A DNA stretch of 64,000 bases from the NCBI GenBank assembly GCA_016709865.1, contig JADJLX010000005.1:496001-560000 (forward strand), read 5' to 3'. The position numbers and the translations under genes are program-made. Below the pieces are notes generated by a model. The model worked only from the letters and a program-made list of their open reading frames with translations, searched no databases and was not told where the DNA came from. How positions within the stretch are numbered: position 1 is the stretch's first letter; each line of letters opens with the position of its first letter. Source of the stretch: Bacteroidales bacterium (GTDB lineage Bacteria > Bacteroidota > Bacteroidia > Bacteroidales > VadinHA17). This document shows positions 1 through 9,312 of this stretch, piece after piece.

Positions 1-1028
1 AGTGTCTTAGGACGCCCCTTCACAAGTGCGATATTATTTACGCTGAATGAGGTCTGAAGAGATGAGTATTTATAAAGGTTGTTAAGGACCACAGCTGCGC
101 TTGCATCTTTTTTGAGGATTATTACAATTCTCATCCCGTTGCGGTCCGACTCATCATTGATATACGATATTCCGTCGAGTTTCTTCTCATTAATAAGATC
201 AGCAATCTTCCTGATCATTTCTGCCTTGTTGACCATGTAGGGAATCTCATTGACAATTATACACTCCCTTCCTGAATGAGTCAGTTCTATGTCGGTTTTA
301 GCCCGAACAACAATCCTTCCCCTGCCGGTCTCACATGCATCCCTGATGCCCTGACTTCCGTAGATTATTCCGCCTGTCGGAAAGTCCGGTCCTTTGACAT
401 ACTGCAGTATTTCATCACTGGTTATCTCATTATTGTCAATGTAAGCAACTGTAGCGTCAATAACTTCTGTAAGGTTATGAGGCGGCATGTTTGTTGCCAT
501 ACCTACTGCAATACCTGAGGCTCCGTTAACCAGCAGTTGCGGAATTCTGGTTGGCAGAACGGTAGGTTCAGTAAGTGAATCATCGAAGTTTGGCTGAAAG
601 TCAACAGTCTCCTTATCTATATCGGCAAGCATCTCCTCAGCAATTTTCTTGAGTCGTGCCTCGGTATAACGCATTGCGGCAGGACTATCACCATCCACAG
701 ATCCAAAGTTACCCTGGCCGTCAACCAAGGGGTACCTTAATGACCATTCCTGAGCCATCCTTACCATTGCTTCGTATACCGATGAGTCACCATGCGGATG
801 GAACTTACCGAGCACCTCTCCTACTATCCTTGCAGACTTTTTATATGCTTTGTTTGAAAGCACTCCCAATTCAGACATTCCAAACAGTACCCTGCGATGA
901 ACAGGCTTAAGTCCATCTCTGACATCAGGCAATGCACGCGATACAATGACCGACATTGAATAATCAATGTAGGCCGACTTCATCTCCTCCTCAATATTTA
1001 CCTGGATGATTCTTTCTCTCTCTGACAT
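1..1028 (-). CDS. gyrA: DNA gyrase subunit A (N-terminal part, cut by window edge)
   Basis: Breakage-reunion subunit of DNA gyrase, the ATP-dependent type II topoisomerase that introduces negative supercoils. About 342 codons are visible, from an ATG whose complement lies at 1026-1028; the C-terminal part lies beyond the left edge. The opening residues [20 protein letters not shown] and the following [25 protein letters not shown] stretch are diagnostic. The catalytic tyrosine is Tyr121 in [10 protein letters not shown]. The quinolone-resistance region reads [17 protein letters not shown], so the positions equivalent to E. coli Ser83 and Asp87 are Ser and Glu, which looks like a susceptible-type sequence. 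It is divergent from clpC across a 258-base gap. ParC is the alternative, but the N-terminus fits GyrA much better. Confidence 0.97.
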   Translation of the reverse strand, partial: MSERERIIQVNIEEEMKSAYIDYSMSVIVSRALPDVRDGLKPVHRRVLFGMSELGVLSNKAYKKSARIVGEVLGKFHPHGDSSVYEAMVRMAQEWSLRYPLVDGQGNFGSVDGDSPAAMRYTEARLKKIAEEMLADIDKETVDFQPNFDDSLTEPTVLPTRIPQLLVNGASGIAVGMATNMPPHNLTEVIDATVAYIDNNEITSDEILQYVKGPDFPTGGIIYGSQGIRDACETGRGRIVVRAKTDIELTHSGRECIIVNEIPYMVNKAEMIRKIADLINEKKLDGISYINDESDRNGMRIVIILKKDASAAVVLNNLYKYSSLQTSFSVNNIALVKGRPKT

Positions 1029-1197
1029 AACAGACTATTAATTAAACATTTACACGCAAACCTCCATTCCGGGGTTTGGAATTACGAAAATAGTTAATAT
1101 TTGGCTATTTTTGACCTTTCCGTGCACTGATTTTTTAACATTCTTTGTTCATAATTGGGCATGAAAATTGTCATACAGATATTATGCATAATTTACC

Positions 1198-1225
1198 TTT
1201 GAAAATGTAGTTATGCGTAACTTTG
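1198..1225 (+). promoter_or_regulatory. Candidate clpC promoter
   Basis: TAACTTTG at 1218-1225 matches the Bacteroidota -7 box TAnnTTTG. A TTTG at 1198-1201 could be the -33 box, but the 16-base spacing is shorter than the usual 18-21. An overlapping TACCTTTG at 1194-1201 is an alternative -7 box. The rest of the gyrA-clpC gap (1029-1286) is AT-rich with nothing else recognised. Confidence 0.35.
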
Positions 1226-1286
1226 TCGGAGTATATCTGACATATTGTCGTTAACTTTATTAATCAGCTAATTGAAAGATCAAAAT

Positions 1287-3830
1287 ATGGATTCACAATT
1301 TTCGCAAAGGGTAAAAGATATTCTCGGGTATTCTAAAGAGGAGGCTATACGGCTGGGAAACAGTCATATAAGTCCGGAGCATCTTTTTCTGGGCATACTC
1401 AGAGACGGTGAGAGCGTGGCGATAGAGATACTTATTAATCAGGGAATAGATCTTCTGGTGCTTAAGGGTTCTCTTGAGAAGAGCATTAAGGTGGAAAGCC
1501 CGGTTCCTGTGGCTGACCACGAAGTAATACCCTTATTAAGAAGTACTGAACGGATTCTCAAACTGGTATATCTTGAAGCTAAAGCATTAAAAAGTAATAC
1601 TATTGATACAGAACATCTGCTTTTAGCGATCCTTAAAGACGAAAATGCTCTTGTTACGAGGTTTTTATCTGAGCTTGATGTTGATTATCAGTCAGTGAGA
1701 AGGATGGTTGAAGCAGAATCACCGTCTGCCAAAGCCGATTTTCCAAGGGATGAGGACGATGAAGGTCAGAGTTTCAGTGGCCCCGGTAAAGGTCAGCCCT
1801 CCTCTCCTTCGTCTTCAAAATCATCATCTGACACTCCTGTTCTTGATAATTTCGGAATTGACCTTACCAAGGCAGCCGAAGAAGGAAGACTTGATCCGGT
1901 TGTCGGAAGAGAACGGGAAATTGAGCGTTTGGCACAGATCCTGTCGCGCAGGAAAAAGAACAATCCCGTACTTATTGGTGAACCGGGAGTAGGAAAGTCA
2001 GCTATAGCAGAAGGTCTGGCACTGAGGATTATCAAAAAAAATGTATCAAGAGTACTTTTCAACAAAAGAGTAGTTGCTCTTGACCTTGCATCAATAGTTG
2101 CCGGAACGAAGTATCGTGGTCAGTTTGAAGAGCGAATGAAAGCTATTCTCAACGAACTTTCCAAGAATGACAATATCATACTTTTCATTGATGAAATACA
2201 TACTATAGTAGGTGCCGGAGGCGCAACTGGATCACTGGATGCTGCCAATATGCTAAAGCCTGCCCTGGCCCGCGGAGAAATTCAGTGTATTGGTGCGACA
2301 ACACTTGATGAATACCGTCAGCATATTGAGAAAGATGGTGCACTTGAGAGAAGATTCCAGAAAGTTATTGTTGAACCAACTTCAATTGAAGAGACAATTC
2401 ACATACTCCATAATATTAAGGAGAGATATGAGGAGCATCATAATGTAATGTATACCGACGATGCAATTGATGCATGCGTAAAACTTACAAACCGTTATAT
2501 ATCAGACCGTCATCTTCCCGACAAAGCGATTGATGCACTTGATGAATCAGGTTCCAGGGTGCATATTTCAAATATTGTTGTTCCTGAAAAGATCCTTTCT
2601 CTTGAAAATCAGCTTGAGGAGACCAAGAAGGAAAAGATGATGGCAGTCAAGAATCAGAATTTCGAGAAGGCAGCAAGCTTCCGCGACCGTGAGAAGGATC
2701 TTCTGGACATGATTGATCAGGAGAAGAAGAAATGGGAAAAAGAACTTGCTGTTAATCGTGAAACGGTTGATGCTGAAAAAGTTGCTGAAGTTGTTGCCAT
2801 GATGACAGGTGTTCCTGTTCAGAGAATTGCAACAACCGAGGGTACCAAACTTTTAAATATGGCCGATGAGCTCAAAGGAAGCGTAATTGGTCAGGATGAA
2901 GCAATTTTGAAAGTAGTAAAATCAATTCAAAGGAACAGAGCCGGACTTAAAGATCCCAACAAGCCGATAGGTACATTTATTTTCCTTGGACCTACCGGTG
3001 TTGGAAAAACCCAGCTTGCAAAGGTTCTTGCAAAGTTTTTGTTCGATACTACCGATAATCTTGTGAGGATCGACATGAGTGAATACATGGAGAAGTTCTC
3101 TGTGTCAAGACTTGTGGGGGCACCTCCTGGATATGTAGGATATGAGGAAGGCGGACAGCTTACCGAAAAGGTAAGAAGAAAACCATACTCGGTTGTACTT
3201 CTTGATGAGATAGAGAAAGCACATCCCGATGTATTTCACATTATGCTGCAGGTACTTGATGAAGGTCAGCTTACCGATAGCCTTGGAAGACGTGTGGACT
3301 TCAGAAATACCATTGTTATTCTGACATCAAATATCGGGACCAGGCAGATTGCAGAGTTTGGACATGGAATCGGATTCGATACTTCTGCCAAACAGGCTTC
3401 TCGTGATGAGCATACAAAGAGTATTCTGCAGAAAGCACTTCAGAAGACTTTTGCTCCTGAATTCCTGAACAGGATTGATGATGTAATAATGTTTAACTCG
3501 CTTGGTAAAGCTGAGATTAACAAGATCATAGATCTCGAACTTAAAGGTCTGTATGACAGGGTTCAGTCGCTGGGATATAAACTGAAAATAGCAACAGGTG
3601 CGAGAGATTATATTGCTGAAAGAGGCTTTGATGCTAACTTTGGTGCAAGACCGCTCAAACGGGCAATTCAGAAGTATCTCGAAGATCCTATGGCTGAGCT
3701 TCTTATTAAAGCCAATCTTCATGAGGGAGATCTGATAAATGTTGGATTCAACAGTGCAAAATCTGAGATCAAAATTAAAATTCAGCATAAAAAAGAGGAG
3801 CTGCCCGAGAAGACAGATACAACAGTTTAA
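1287..3830 (+). CDS. clpC: ATP-dependent Clp protease ATP-binding subunit ClpC
   Basis: AAA+ unfoldase that feeds substrates to ClpP and takes part in protein quality control. The 847-residue product has two N-terminal Clp-N repeats (roughly residues 1-75 and 76-145), a first AAA+ module with Walker A GEPGVGKS and Walker B LFIDEIH, a middle region carrying a UvrB/UvrC-like motif ([18 protein letters not shown]), and a second AAA+ module with GPTGVGKT and [11 protein letters not shown]. The UVR motif and overall size mark it as ClpC rather than ClpA or ClpB. The reading frame is open from a TTG at 1272, but ATG at 1287 gives the normal family start [16 protein letters not shown]. It is monocistronic, ending against a GC-rich repeat convergent with rimO. 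Confidence 0.95.
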   Translation: MDSQFSQRVKDILGYSKEEAIRLGNSHISPEHLFLGILRDGESVAIEILINQGIDLLVLKGSLEKSIKVESPVPVADHEVIPLLRSTERILKLVYLEAKALKSNTIDTEHLLLAILKDENALVTRFLSELDVDYQSVRRMVEAESPSAKADFPRDEDDEGQSFSGPGKGQPSSPSSSKSSSDTPVLDNFGIDLTKAAEEGRLDPVVGREREIERLAQILSRRKKNNPVLIGEPGVGKSAIAEGLALRIIKKNVSRVLFNKRVVALDLASIVAGTKYRGQFEERMKAILNELSKNDNIILFIDEIHTIVGAGGATGSLDAANMLKPALARGEIQCIGATTLDEYRQHIEKDGALERRFQKVIVEPTSIEETIHILHNIKERYEEHHNVMYTDDAIDACVKLTNRYISDRHLPDKAIDALDESGSRVHISNIVVPEKILSLENQLEETKKEKMMAVKNQNFEKAASFRDREKDLLDMIDQEKKKWEKELAVNRETVDAEKVAEVVAMMTGVPVQRIATTEGTKLLNMADELKGSVIGQDEAILKVVKSIQRNRAGLKDPNKPIGTFIFLGPTGVGKTQLAKVLAKFLFDTTDNLVRIDMSEYMEKFSVSRLVGAPPGYVGYEEGGQLTEKVRRKPYSVVLLDEIEKAHPDVFHIMLQVLDEGQLTDSLGRRVDFRNTIVILTSNIGTRQIAEFGHGIGFDTSAKQASRDEHTKSILQKALQKTFAPEFLNRIDDVIMFNSLGKAEINKIIDLELKGLYDRVQSLGYKLKIATGARDYIAERGFDANFGARPLKRAIQKYLEDPMAELLIKANLHEGDLINVGFNSAKSEIKIKIQHKKEELPEKTDTTV

Positions 3831-3832
3831 TT

Positions 3833-3946
3833 GCCCCCCAACCCCCCCTAAAGGGGGGCTATTATTCTGTAAATCAGTGAAATATTTTCCTTATGCAGTT
3901 TAACTCCCCTTTAGGGGAGATGCCGCAGAGCGGCAGAGGGGCTGTC
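3833..3946. repeat. Paired GC-rich palindromic arms after clpC
   Basis: The left arm (3833-3859) contains the self-complementary core CCCCCCTAAAGGGGGG. About 42 bases later an inverted arm (3902-3946) carries the core CCCCTTTAGGGG, followed by a hairpin TGCCGC-AGA-GCGGCA (3921-3935). The element starts 2 bases after the clpC stop and ends 11 bases before the rimO stop, so it may act as a bidirectional terminator. Related arms occur at 7034, 11460, 31089, 42135 and 60143. Confidence 0.8.
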
Positions 3947-3957
3947 GACCTCAGCGT

Positions 3958-5253
3958 TTAAACAGGACTACCGTACAGATCGAAATCTCCACTTTTTGTA
4001 ATTTTTATATTGTAGAAATTTCCAGGAATCAGATTGTGATCAACAGAAATCAGAACCTCCTGGTCGACTTCCGGACTGTCATATTCTGTTCTTCCTATAA
4101 AAAATTCTCCCTCCCTCCTGTCGATTATAACCTTAAATGTTCTTCCGACAAGGGATTCATTTAAATCAGCCGATATATTCTGCTGAAGTTCCATTAGTTC
4201 CGCCACCCGTGATTCTTTTTCGTCCGTGGGGATTTCATCTTTATACTTTTCATAGGAGAAGGTGTCCTCTTCATGAGAATATGCAAAAACACCAAGTCTG
4301 TCAAACCTGAATTCTGATATAAAGTCTTTAAGTTCAGTGTAATCCTGCTCAGTTTCTCCCGGATGTCCTGCAATCAGAGTAGTTCTTATCACAGCATCAG
4401 GAATCTCATTGCGGAGTTTGTTCAGGACAAATTCGGTTTCCTTCCTGTTGTGTGACCTTTTCATTAGTCCGAGCATATTGTCAGTAATATGCTGAATAGG
4501 TATGTCAATATAGCGGCAGATCTTTGGATTATCTCTGATTAAAGGAATAAGTTCCATCGGGAAATTTGCAGGGTAGAGATAATGGAGCCGTATCCATTCG
4601 ATTGATTCAATTTTTAATAACTCCCTGACAAGTTCAGGAAGTGCTTGTTTTTTATAAAGGTCGAGGCCATAGTAACTAAGATCCTGGGCAATCAGTATAA
4701 GTTCCTTAACTCCTTTTCCAGCGAGATTTTCAGCCTCTTTTACTAATTCTTCCAGTGGCCTTGAAATATACTTGCCACGTATTGCCGGAATGGCACAAAA
4801 TGCACATGTACGGTCACAACCCTCAGAGATTTTCAGATAAGCATAATGACCGGGACCAGTTATTGTTCTGTCAGTAAGAAGATCAGAACGCATTGTGACA
4901 CCCAGTTCATTAAGAATGTCATTCATATTGTTAACACCGAAGTATCGCTTAACTTCAGGAATCTCATGTTTCAAAGCATCAACGTATCTTTCAGCCAGAC
5001 AGCCCATAACATACAGATTGTTAATGCGTCCGGCCTCTTTTGCTTTAACAAACCTCAGGATTGTGTCAACGCTCTCTTCCTTTGCATCATTAATAAACCC
5101 GCATGTATTTATTATTACTGTTCCGGCTGTAGTATCATCAGAATCATAGATAACGCTGTATCCTCCTGCACTTAGTTGTTTAAGCAGTTTCTCCGAATCG
5201 ACAACGTTCTTGGAACAACCTAATGTTACAATATTTATTTTTTTATTTTTCAT
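3958..5253 (-). CDS. rimO: Ribosomal protein S12 methylthiotransferase RimO
   Basis: Radical-SAM enzyme that beta-methylthiolates the conserved aspartate of ribosomal protein S12. The 431 residues have the family order: an N-terminal UPF0004 domain with cluster cysteines (LGCSKNVVDSE, NTCGF, GCLAERY), a radical-SAM core with CDRTCAFC near residue 145, and a C-terminal TRAM domain over about the last 70 residues. The LGCSKN signature separates RimO from MiaB. It lies 4 bases downstream of ftsY on the same strand and is probably the last gene of the rpmB-rpmG-DUF4295-ftsY-rimO operon. It is convergent with clpC. Confidence 0.95.
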   Translation of the reverse strand: MKNKKINIVTLGCSKNVVDSEKLLKQLSAGGYSVIYDSDDTTAGTVIINTCGFINDAKEESVDTILRFVKAKEAGRINNLYVMGCLAERYVDALKHEIPEVKRYFGVNNMNDILNELGVTMRSDLLTDRTITGPGHYAYLKISEGCDRTCAFCAIPAIRGKYISRPLEELVKEAENLAGKGVKELILIAQDLSYYGLDLYKKQALPELVRELLKIESIEWIRLHYLYPANFPMELIPLIRDNPKICRYIDIPIQHITDNMLGLMKRSHNRKETEFVLNKLRNEIPDAVIRTTLIAGHPGETEQDYTELKDFISEFRFDRLGVFAYSHEEDTFSYEKYKDEIPTDEKESRVAELMELQQNISADLNESLVGRTFKVIIDRREGEFFIGRTEYDSPEVDQEVLISVDHNLIPGNFYNIKITKSGDFDLYGSPV

Positions 5254-5257
5254 GAAA

Positions 5258-6214
5258 TCATTTAGAGCTGAACAGCGAATCTACAAAATCGAATCTGTTG
5301 AATATCAGAAGGTCTTCGAGTTTTTCGCCGATTCCAATATATTTAACAGGGATTTTAAACTGATCCGATATTCCAATTACAACCCCACCCTTTGCTGTTC
5401 CATCGAGTTTGGTTATTGCCAGAGCAGTTACATCGGTGGCAGCTGTGAATTGTTTTGCCTGTTCAAATGCGTTTTGTCCTGTTGATCCATCGAGAACCAG
5501 CAGAACCTCATGAGGTGCATCAGCAACGACTTTTTCCATTACCCTTTTTATTTTGGATAATTCAGTCATCAGGTTTATTTTATTATGGAGTCTGCCGGCA
5601 GTATCAATTATCACAACATCAGAGCCTTCGGCAACAGCTGAACGCAAAGTGTCGTATGCCACAGAAGCCGGATCGGAACCCATCTGCTGTTTGATTAGCT
5701 TTACTCCTGCCCTGTCGGCCCATATCTGAAGCTGATCAATAGCTGCAGCACGGAATGTATCAGCAGCACCAATGAGTACATTTTTTCCTGCAAGTTTGAA
5801 CTGATGAGCGAGTTTTGCAATAGTAGTAGTTTTTCCTGCCCCGTTTACACCAACTACCATAATTACGTATGGCTTTGTTTTGAACGGAGTTGAAAAATCT
5901 GATTCCTTATCACTCTGATTCTTTTCCAGAAGTGCAACTATTTCTTCTTTAAGAATATTATTTAATTCGCTTGTATTCAGGTATTTATCTCTCGCAACCC
6001 GGGCTTCAATCCTTTCAATAATGTTTAGTGTTGTTGTGACACCCACATCAGAGGAAACTAGTACTTCCTCGAGGTTGTCAAGTACTTCTTCATCAACCTT
6101 AGATTTTCCTGCTACAGCCCTGGAGAGCTTATGAAAAACGCTTTCCTTAGTTTTTTCGAGCCCTTTGTCAAGACTCTCTTTCTTATCTCTCCCAAGAAAT
6201 CCCAGCAAAGCCAT
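5258..6214 (-). CDS. ftsY: Signal recognition particle receptor FtsY
   Basis: SRP receptor GTPase at the cytoplasmic membrane; it docks SRP-ribosome complexes onto the Sec translocon. The 318-residue protein has an N-terminal helical bundle (about residues 1-95) and an NG GTPase domain with G1 GVNGAGKTTTIAKL, the DTFRAAA motif, G3 DTAGRL and G4 TKLDGTAKGG. The acidic A domain found in E. coli FtsY is missing, as is normal in this phylum. It sits between a DUF4295 gene and rimO in what looks like one operon beginning with ribosomal proteins L28 and L33. Confidence 0.96.
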   Translation of the reverse strand: MALLGFLGRDKKESLDKGLEKTKESVFHKLSRAVAGKSKVDEEVLDNLEEVLVSSDVGVTTTLNIIERIEARVARDKYLNTSELNNILKEEIVALLEKNQSDKESDFSTPFKTKPYVIMVVGVNGAGKTTTIAKLAHQFKLAGKNVLIGAADTFRAAAIDQLQIWADRAGVKLIKQQMGSDPASVAYDTLRSAVAEGSDVVIIDTAGRLHNKINLMTELSKIKRVMEKVVADAPHEVLLVLDGSTGQNAFEQAKQFTAATDVTALAITKLDGTAKGGVVIGISDQFKIPVKYIGIGEKLEDLLIFNRFDFVDSLFSSK

Positions 6215-6310
6215 TTTGAATCAATTATGAAAAGTAAATATAAAAAAAGCTTCCTTCTGCTAAGAAGAAAGCTATGAATATCTTAAGAGTAAATTGTATT
6301 AATGTTTCTC

Positions 6311-6466
6311 TTACTTTTTAGTGAAGAAGTCCTTAATGTGATCATTATGAACGATCTCTTCCTTGAACAGGTAAGCTCCGGATTTATCCGACTTGGTCAT
6401 TTTGATACACTTTGTAAATGCCTTGCCTGCTCCTGTCTTAAGTGTTGCAACAACTTTCTTTGCCAT
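6311..6466 (-). CDS. DUF4295 family small basic protein
   Basis: A 51-residue lysine-rich protein starting MAKKVVATLKTGAGKAFTK and ending IKDFFTKK. I read it directly from the minus strand because it is short. It matches my recollection of DUF4295, a Bacteroidota-specific protein always found after rpmG and thought to be ribosome-associated; that role is inferred from position and charge, not shown. It lies 12 bases downstream of rpmG and about 96 bases upstream of ftsY. Confidence 0.85.
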   Translation of the reverse strand: MAKKVVATLKTGAGKAFTKCIKMTKSDKSGAYLFKEEIVHNDHIKDFFTKK

Positions 6467-6478
6467 GGTCTATACTGT

Positions 6479-6667
6479 TTACTTTATTTCTCTGTGAAGT
6501 GTGGTTTTTTTAAGAATAGGATTATATTTTTTCCTTTCAAGACGATCAGGAGTATTCTTCCTGTTCTTGGTAGTAATATACCTTGAAGTTCCCGGTTGTC
6601 CGCTTTCTTTATGCTCGGTACATTCCAGAATTACCTGCTGCCTGTTACCTTTAGCCTTCTTTGCCAT
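6479..6667 (-). CDS. rpmG: 50S ribosomal protein L33
   Basis: Large-subunit ribosomal protein of 62 residues, [20 protein letters not shown] at the start, with the typical [20 protein letters not shown] core. Only one cysteine is present, so it is the zinc-free (C-minus) form. It follows rpmB by 14 bases and is followed by DUF4295, the standard Bacteroidota L28-L33 operon. Confidence 0.95.
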   Translation of the reverse strand: MAKKAKGNRQQVILECTEHKESGQPGTSRYITTKNRKNTPDRLERKKYNPILKKTTLHREIK

Positions 6668-6681
6668 TTTCTATTCTGTTT

Positions 6682-6924
6682 TTAATAATTCAAAATGTAA
6701 CCTTTTTCCTTTGCATCTTTCAGAACTCTTGTGAGTCCGTTTTTGCTTATAAGACGTATGCCTGCAGCTGAAATTTTAAGAGAAATCCATCTCTCTTCTT
6801 CCGGCAGATAATATTTCTTTACAAAAAGATTAGGATAAAATTTTCTCTTGGTCCTTCTCTTTGAGTGCGAAACGTTATTTCCAGTCATCGCTTTTTTCCC
6901 TGTAACCTGACAAATCTTTGACAT
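6682..6924 (-). CDS. rpmB: 50S ribosomal protein L28
   Basis: Large-subunit ribosomal protein of 80 residues. The start [20 protein letters not shown] and the [13 protein letters not shown] segment are characteristic of L28. It is the first gene of the inferred rpmB-rpmG-DUF4295-ftsY-rimO operon. The 179-base gap upstream of it (to cinA) contains one GC-rich palindromic arm and no clear TAnnTTTG box on this strand. Confidence 0.95.
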   Translation of the reverse strand: MSKICQVTGKKAMTGNNVSHSKRRTKRKFYPNLFVKKYYLPEEERWISLKISAAGIRLISKNGLTRVLKDAKEKGYILNY

Positions 6925-7033
6925 TGATGTTTGTTTTACTTCTTAACTAACGTTTGTCCCTTTAAAATGAAGCGCAAAATACGTGATTTTTATCTGATTA
7001 TACAAATATTTGATGCACTTTTTTTAACTGCAT

Positions 7034-7059
7034 GCCACCCAACCCCCCTAAAGGGGGGC
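7034..7059. repeat. Solo GC-rich palindromic arm
   Basis: A single arm with the core CCCCCCTAAAGGGGGG, preceded by GCCACCCAA. It lies 44 bases beyond the cinA stop. No inverted partner arm is nearby. It is the same family as the paired element after clpC. Confidence 0.75.
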
Positions 7060-7103
7060 TAAGTATTACATATACAATTATATAACACTTGTTCATAAAC
7101 TGG

Positions 7104-8345
7104 CTAAATGTTGATAATCTGCTTTCTGAGGAGGTTCAATGCAGCCAGTGAAAACCTTTTAATATTGCTTATTCTGTCATTTCCCAGAATCCGTTTCTCT
7201 GTTACTGTCCCTTTTTCAGATGCAACAGCTATCCATAATGTTCCGACAGGTTTTGATTCAGTTCCTCCTTCAGGACCTGCAATTCCTGATGTAGCAACTG
7301 CAAAATCAGTATTTAATAATTTTCTGGCTGCAATAGCCATTTCAATTACTGTTTCTTCGCTTACAGCACCATGCTGTTTAATAGTATCTTCTTTTATTCC
7401 AAGTAATTGAGTCTTGACAGAATTTGAATAAGCCACAACAGATCCTTTATAGTAAGCTGAACTTCCGGGAACGCTTGTAATCATATGGGCAATCTCTCCG
7501 CCGGTACAGCTTTCAACAGTACATAAGGTTTTATTCTTTTCATTTAAGAGTCTTCCGATTACCATTTCCATAGTCTCTTCATTTTCAGCGTAAATGAATT
7601 CAGGAATTACTTTAAATAGTTTCTTTACCTGTTCTTCCAGTATTTTTTCGATAACAGATTGTTCTTCGCCTGTTGCTGTAAGTCTGAGTTTTATGATTCC
7701 CCATGCAGGAAGATAAGCCAGTTTAACAGCAGCAGGAAGAGCCGCTTCAAATTCGGTAAGGATCTCAGCCAGTTTAGCTTCAGCTGTTCCATAAGTCATT
7801 ATATTCCTGTGAATTATGATTTGTGATGTAAAGCGTTTTCTGAGTTCAGGAAGTACATGTTCCTGCATAATATATTTCATTTCATAAGGAACCCCAGGCA
7901 TTGAAATATATATTGTCCCGTCTTTTTCAAACCACATGCCTGGTGCCGTCCCTGCAGCATTTTTAATAACAAGACATGATTCGGGCACTTCAGCCTGTCT
8001 GCGGTTATTCTCATTCATCGGGAAATTCCTCCGGGCCAGCATGTCTTCAATCATCTTAAGTACTTCTGTATTCATAACCAGCTTAGTGTTAAAGAATTCA
8101 CACAATGTCTGTTTGGTTATATCATCGCTGGTTGGTCCAAGACCTCCGGTAATCAGAACCACATCAGTTTTTCCGGCAGCTTCATTCAGGGCATATATAA
8201 TATCATCTCTCCTGTCGTGGATGGAGGTCATGCGATATACATCAAAACCTGCCTTGCTAAGTTCAGCACCCATCCAAGCTGAGTTAGTATCTACCGTCTG
8301 ACCTATTAAAAGCTCATCACCTATTGTTATAATTGCTGCCTTCAT
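7104..8345 (-). CDS. cinA: CinA-like NMN deamidase / competence-damage family protein
   Basis: A 413-residue two-domain protein. The N-terminal molybdopterin-binding-like (MoCF) domain, residues 1 to about 170, carries GDELLIGQTVDTNSAW and TGGLGPTSDDITK. The C-terminal CinA/PncC domain from about residue 255 carries ESCTGGEIAHMITSVPGSS and ATSGIAGPEGG and is expected to deamidate nicotinamide mononucleotide in pyridine-nucleotide recycling. Start and length are normal for the family. It is divergent from the HD hydrolase gene and appears to be monocistronic. Confidence 0.92.
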   Translation of the reverse strand: MKAAIITIGDELLIGQTVDTNSAWMGAELSKAGFDVYRMTSIHDRRDDIIYALNEAAGKTDVVLITGGLGPTSDDITKQTLCEFFNTKLVMNTEVLKMIEDMLARRNFPMNENNRRQAEVPESCLVIKNAAGTAPGMWFEKDGTIYISMPGVPYEMKYIMQEHVLPELRKRFTSQIIIHRNIMTYGTAEAKLAEILTEFEAALPAAVKLAYLPAWGIIKLRLTATGEEQSVIEKILEEQVKKLFKVIPEFIYAENEETMEMVIGRLLNEKNKTLCTVESCTGGEIAHMITSVPGSSAYYKGSVVAYSNSVKTQLLGIKEDTIKQHGAVSEETVIEMAIAARKLLNTDFAVATSGIAGPEGGTESKPVGTLWIAVASEKGTVTEKRILGNDRISNIKRFSLAALNLLRKQIINI

Positions 8346-8370
8346 TTATTTTTGAGGATTAAAAGATTTA

Positions 8371-8401
8371 CAAAAATAGATTATGTATTTTCATCTGGCA
8401 A
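8371..8401 (-). promoter_or_regulatory. Candidate cinA promoter
   Basis: On the minus strand TATTTTTG (complement of 8371-8378) fits TAnnTTTG, with a TTG (complement of 8399-8401) 20 bases upstream. This would start transcription some 20 bases before the cinA ATG. Confidence 0.4.
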
Positions 8402-8415
8402 TTTAAATCAGATAA

Positions 8416-9069
8416 ATGAACAGACAGGATATATTAAAATCTGCGGAAGAGTTCGCAAAGCAGAGGATGGCAGGGTTTGACAGCGGACATGACTGGTACC
8501 ATATAGAAAGAGTGAGGAAACTGGCAGTTTATATAAACGATAAGGAAAAGCTTGTTGATCCTTTCGCTCTGGATCTTGCCGTTCTGCTTCACGACACTGC
8601 TGATTCAAAGTTCAATAAGGATAATCAGGAAAACGGTTATAAGATTCTTGAAGAATTCATGAAAAGTGCGGGATTAGATGAGATTATTGATCAGGTAATC
8701 AATGCGATCAGGAGTGTTTCTTTCAGTAATAAAAAAACTTATGATGGAGAAAAAGATCCTCTGCTAATGGTTCTTCAGGATGCCGACCGTCTGGATGCCA
8801 TTGGGGCAATTGGTATTGCCAGGGCCTTTAATTATGGAGGCTTCAGGAATAATGCAATATATATCCCTGGCGAAATTTCTGATGGTAAAAGCAAATCAAC
8901 AATAGGACATTTTTACGATAAGCTTCTGAAACTGAAAGATTTGATGAACACTGAAACAGGAAGAAAACTGGCTGAAGAGAGGCATTTATATCTTGAAAAT
9001 TTTCTGAAGCAGTTTTATAGTGACTGGGATTTTGGAGTTGGATTGCAGGAATCTGAAAAATTACAATAA
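8416..9069 (+). CDS. HD-domain phosphohydrolase
   Basis: A 217-residue HD-superfamily metal-dependent phosphohydrolase similar to the YedJ type. Metal-binding residues are visible as HDWYHIERV near residue 27 (first His), LLHDTAD near residue 60 (His-Asp doublet) and a later DADRLDAIGAIG segment near residue 118. The substrate cannot be read from the sequence; relatives are loosely described as nucleotide or nucleotide-like hydrolases. No signal peptide is present, so it should be cytoplasmic. It is divergent from cinA and followed by tRNA-Gly. Confidence 0.85.
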   Translation: MNRQDILKSAEEFAKQRMAGFDSGHDWYHIERVRKLAVYINDKEKLVDPFALDLAVLLHDTADSKFNKDNQENGYKILEEFMKSAGLDEIIDQVINAIRSVSFSNKKTYDGEKDPLLMVLQDADRLDAIGAIGIARAFNYGGFRNNAIYIPGEISDGKSKSTIGHFYDKLLKLKDLMNTETGRKLAEERHLYLENFLKQFYSDWDFGVGLQESEKLQ

Positions 9070-9100
9070 ATTTGCATCATAAAATTTCAGAGTACCAATT

Positions 9101-9172
9101 GCGGGAGTAGCTCAGGGGTAGAGCATCAGCTTCCCAAGCTGAGGGTCGAGGGTTCGAATCCCTTTTCCCGCT
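9101..9172 (+). tRNA. tRNA-Gly (CCC anticodon)
   Basis: Full cloverleaf: acceptor GCGGGAG pairs with TTCCCGC (one G-T), D stem GCTC/GAGC, anticodon stem TCAGC/GCTGA around loop TTCCCAA (anticodon CCC), T arm with TTCGAAT. CCA is not encoded. Confidence 0.95.
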
Positions 9173-9181
9173 CAAAAAGAT

Positions 9182-9205
9182 AAAGACGCAGCATGCTGCG
9201 TCTTT
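9182..9205. terminator. Palindromic terminator between two convergent tRNA genes
   Basis: A perfect 24-base inverted repeat, AAAGACGCAGCA and its complement, lies 9 bases after tRNA-Gly and 10 bases after the 3' end of the oppositely oriented tRNA-Thr. A-rich and T-rich flanks suit intrinsic termination in both directions. Confidence 0.7.
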
Positions 9206-9215
9206 ACCTTTTATG

Positions 9216-9288
9216 AGCCTCCAATGGGACTCGAACCCACGACCTGCTCATTACGAATGAGCTGCTCTACCAACTGAGCTAAGGAGGC
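9216..9288 (-). tRNA. tRNA-Thr (CGT anticodon)
   Basis: Cloverleaf on the minus strand: acceptor GCCTCCT, D stem GCTC/GAGC, anticodon stem GCTCA/TGAGC around loop TTCGTAA (anticodon CGT), T arm GTGGG-TTCGAGT-CCCAT. The seventh acceptor pair (7-66) is T opposite T, a mismatch. CCA is not encoded. Confidence 0.93.
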
Positions 9289-9312
9289 AAATTATTTCAC
9301 AAATATAATTAA

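Noticed and set aside
1..1028. Topoisomerase IV subunit ParC
   Set aside because: The N-terminal sequence and the quinolone-region context fit GyrA clearly better.
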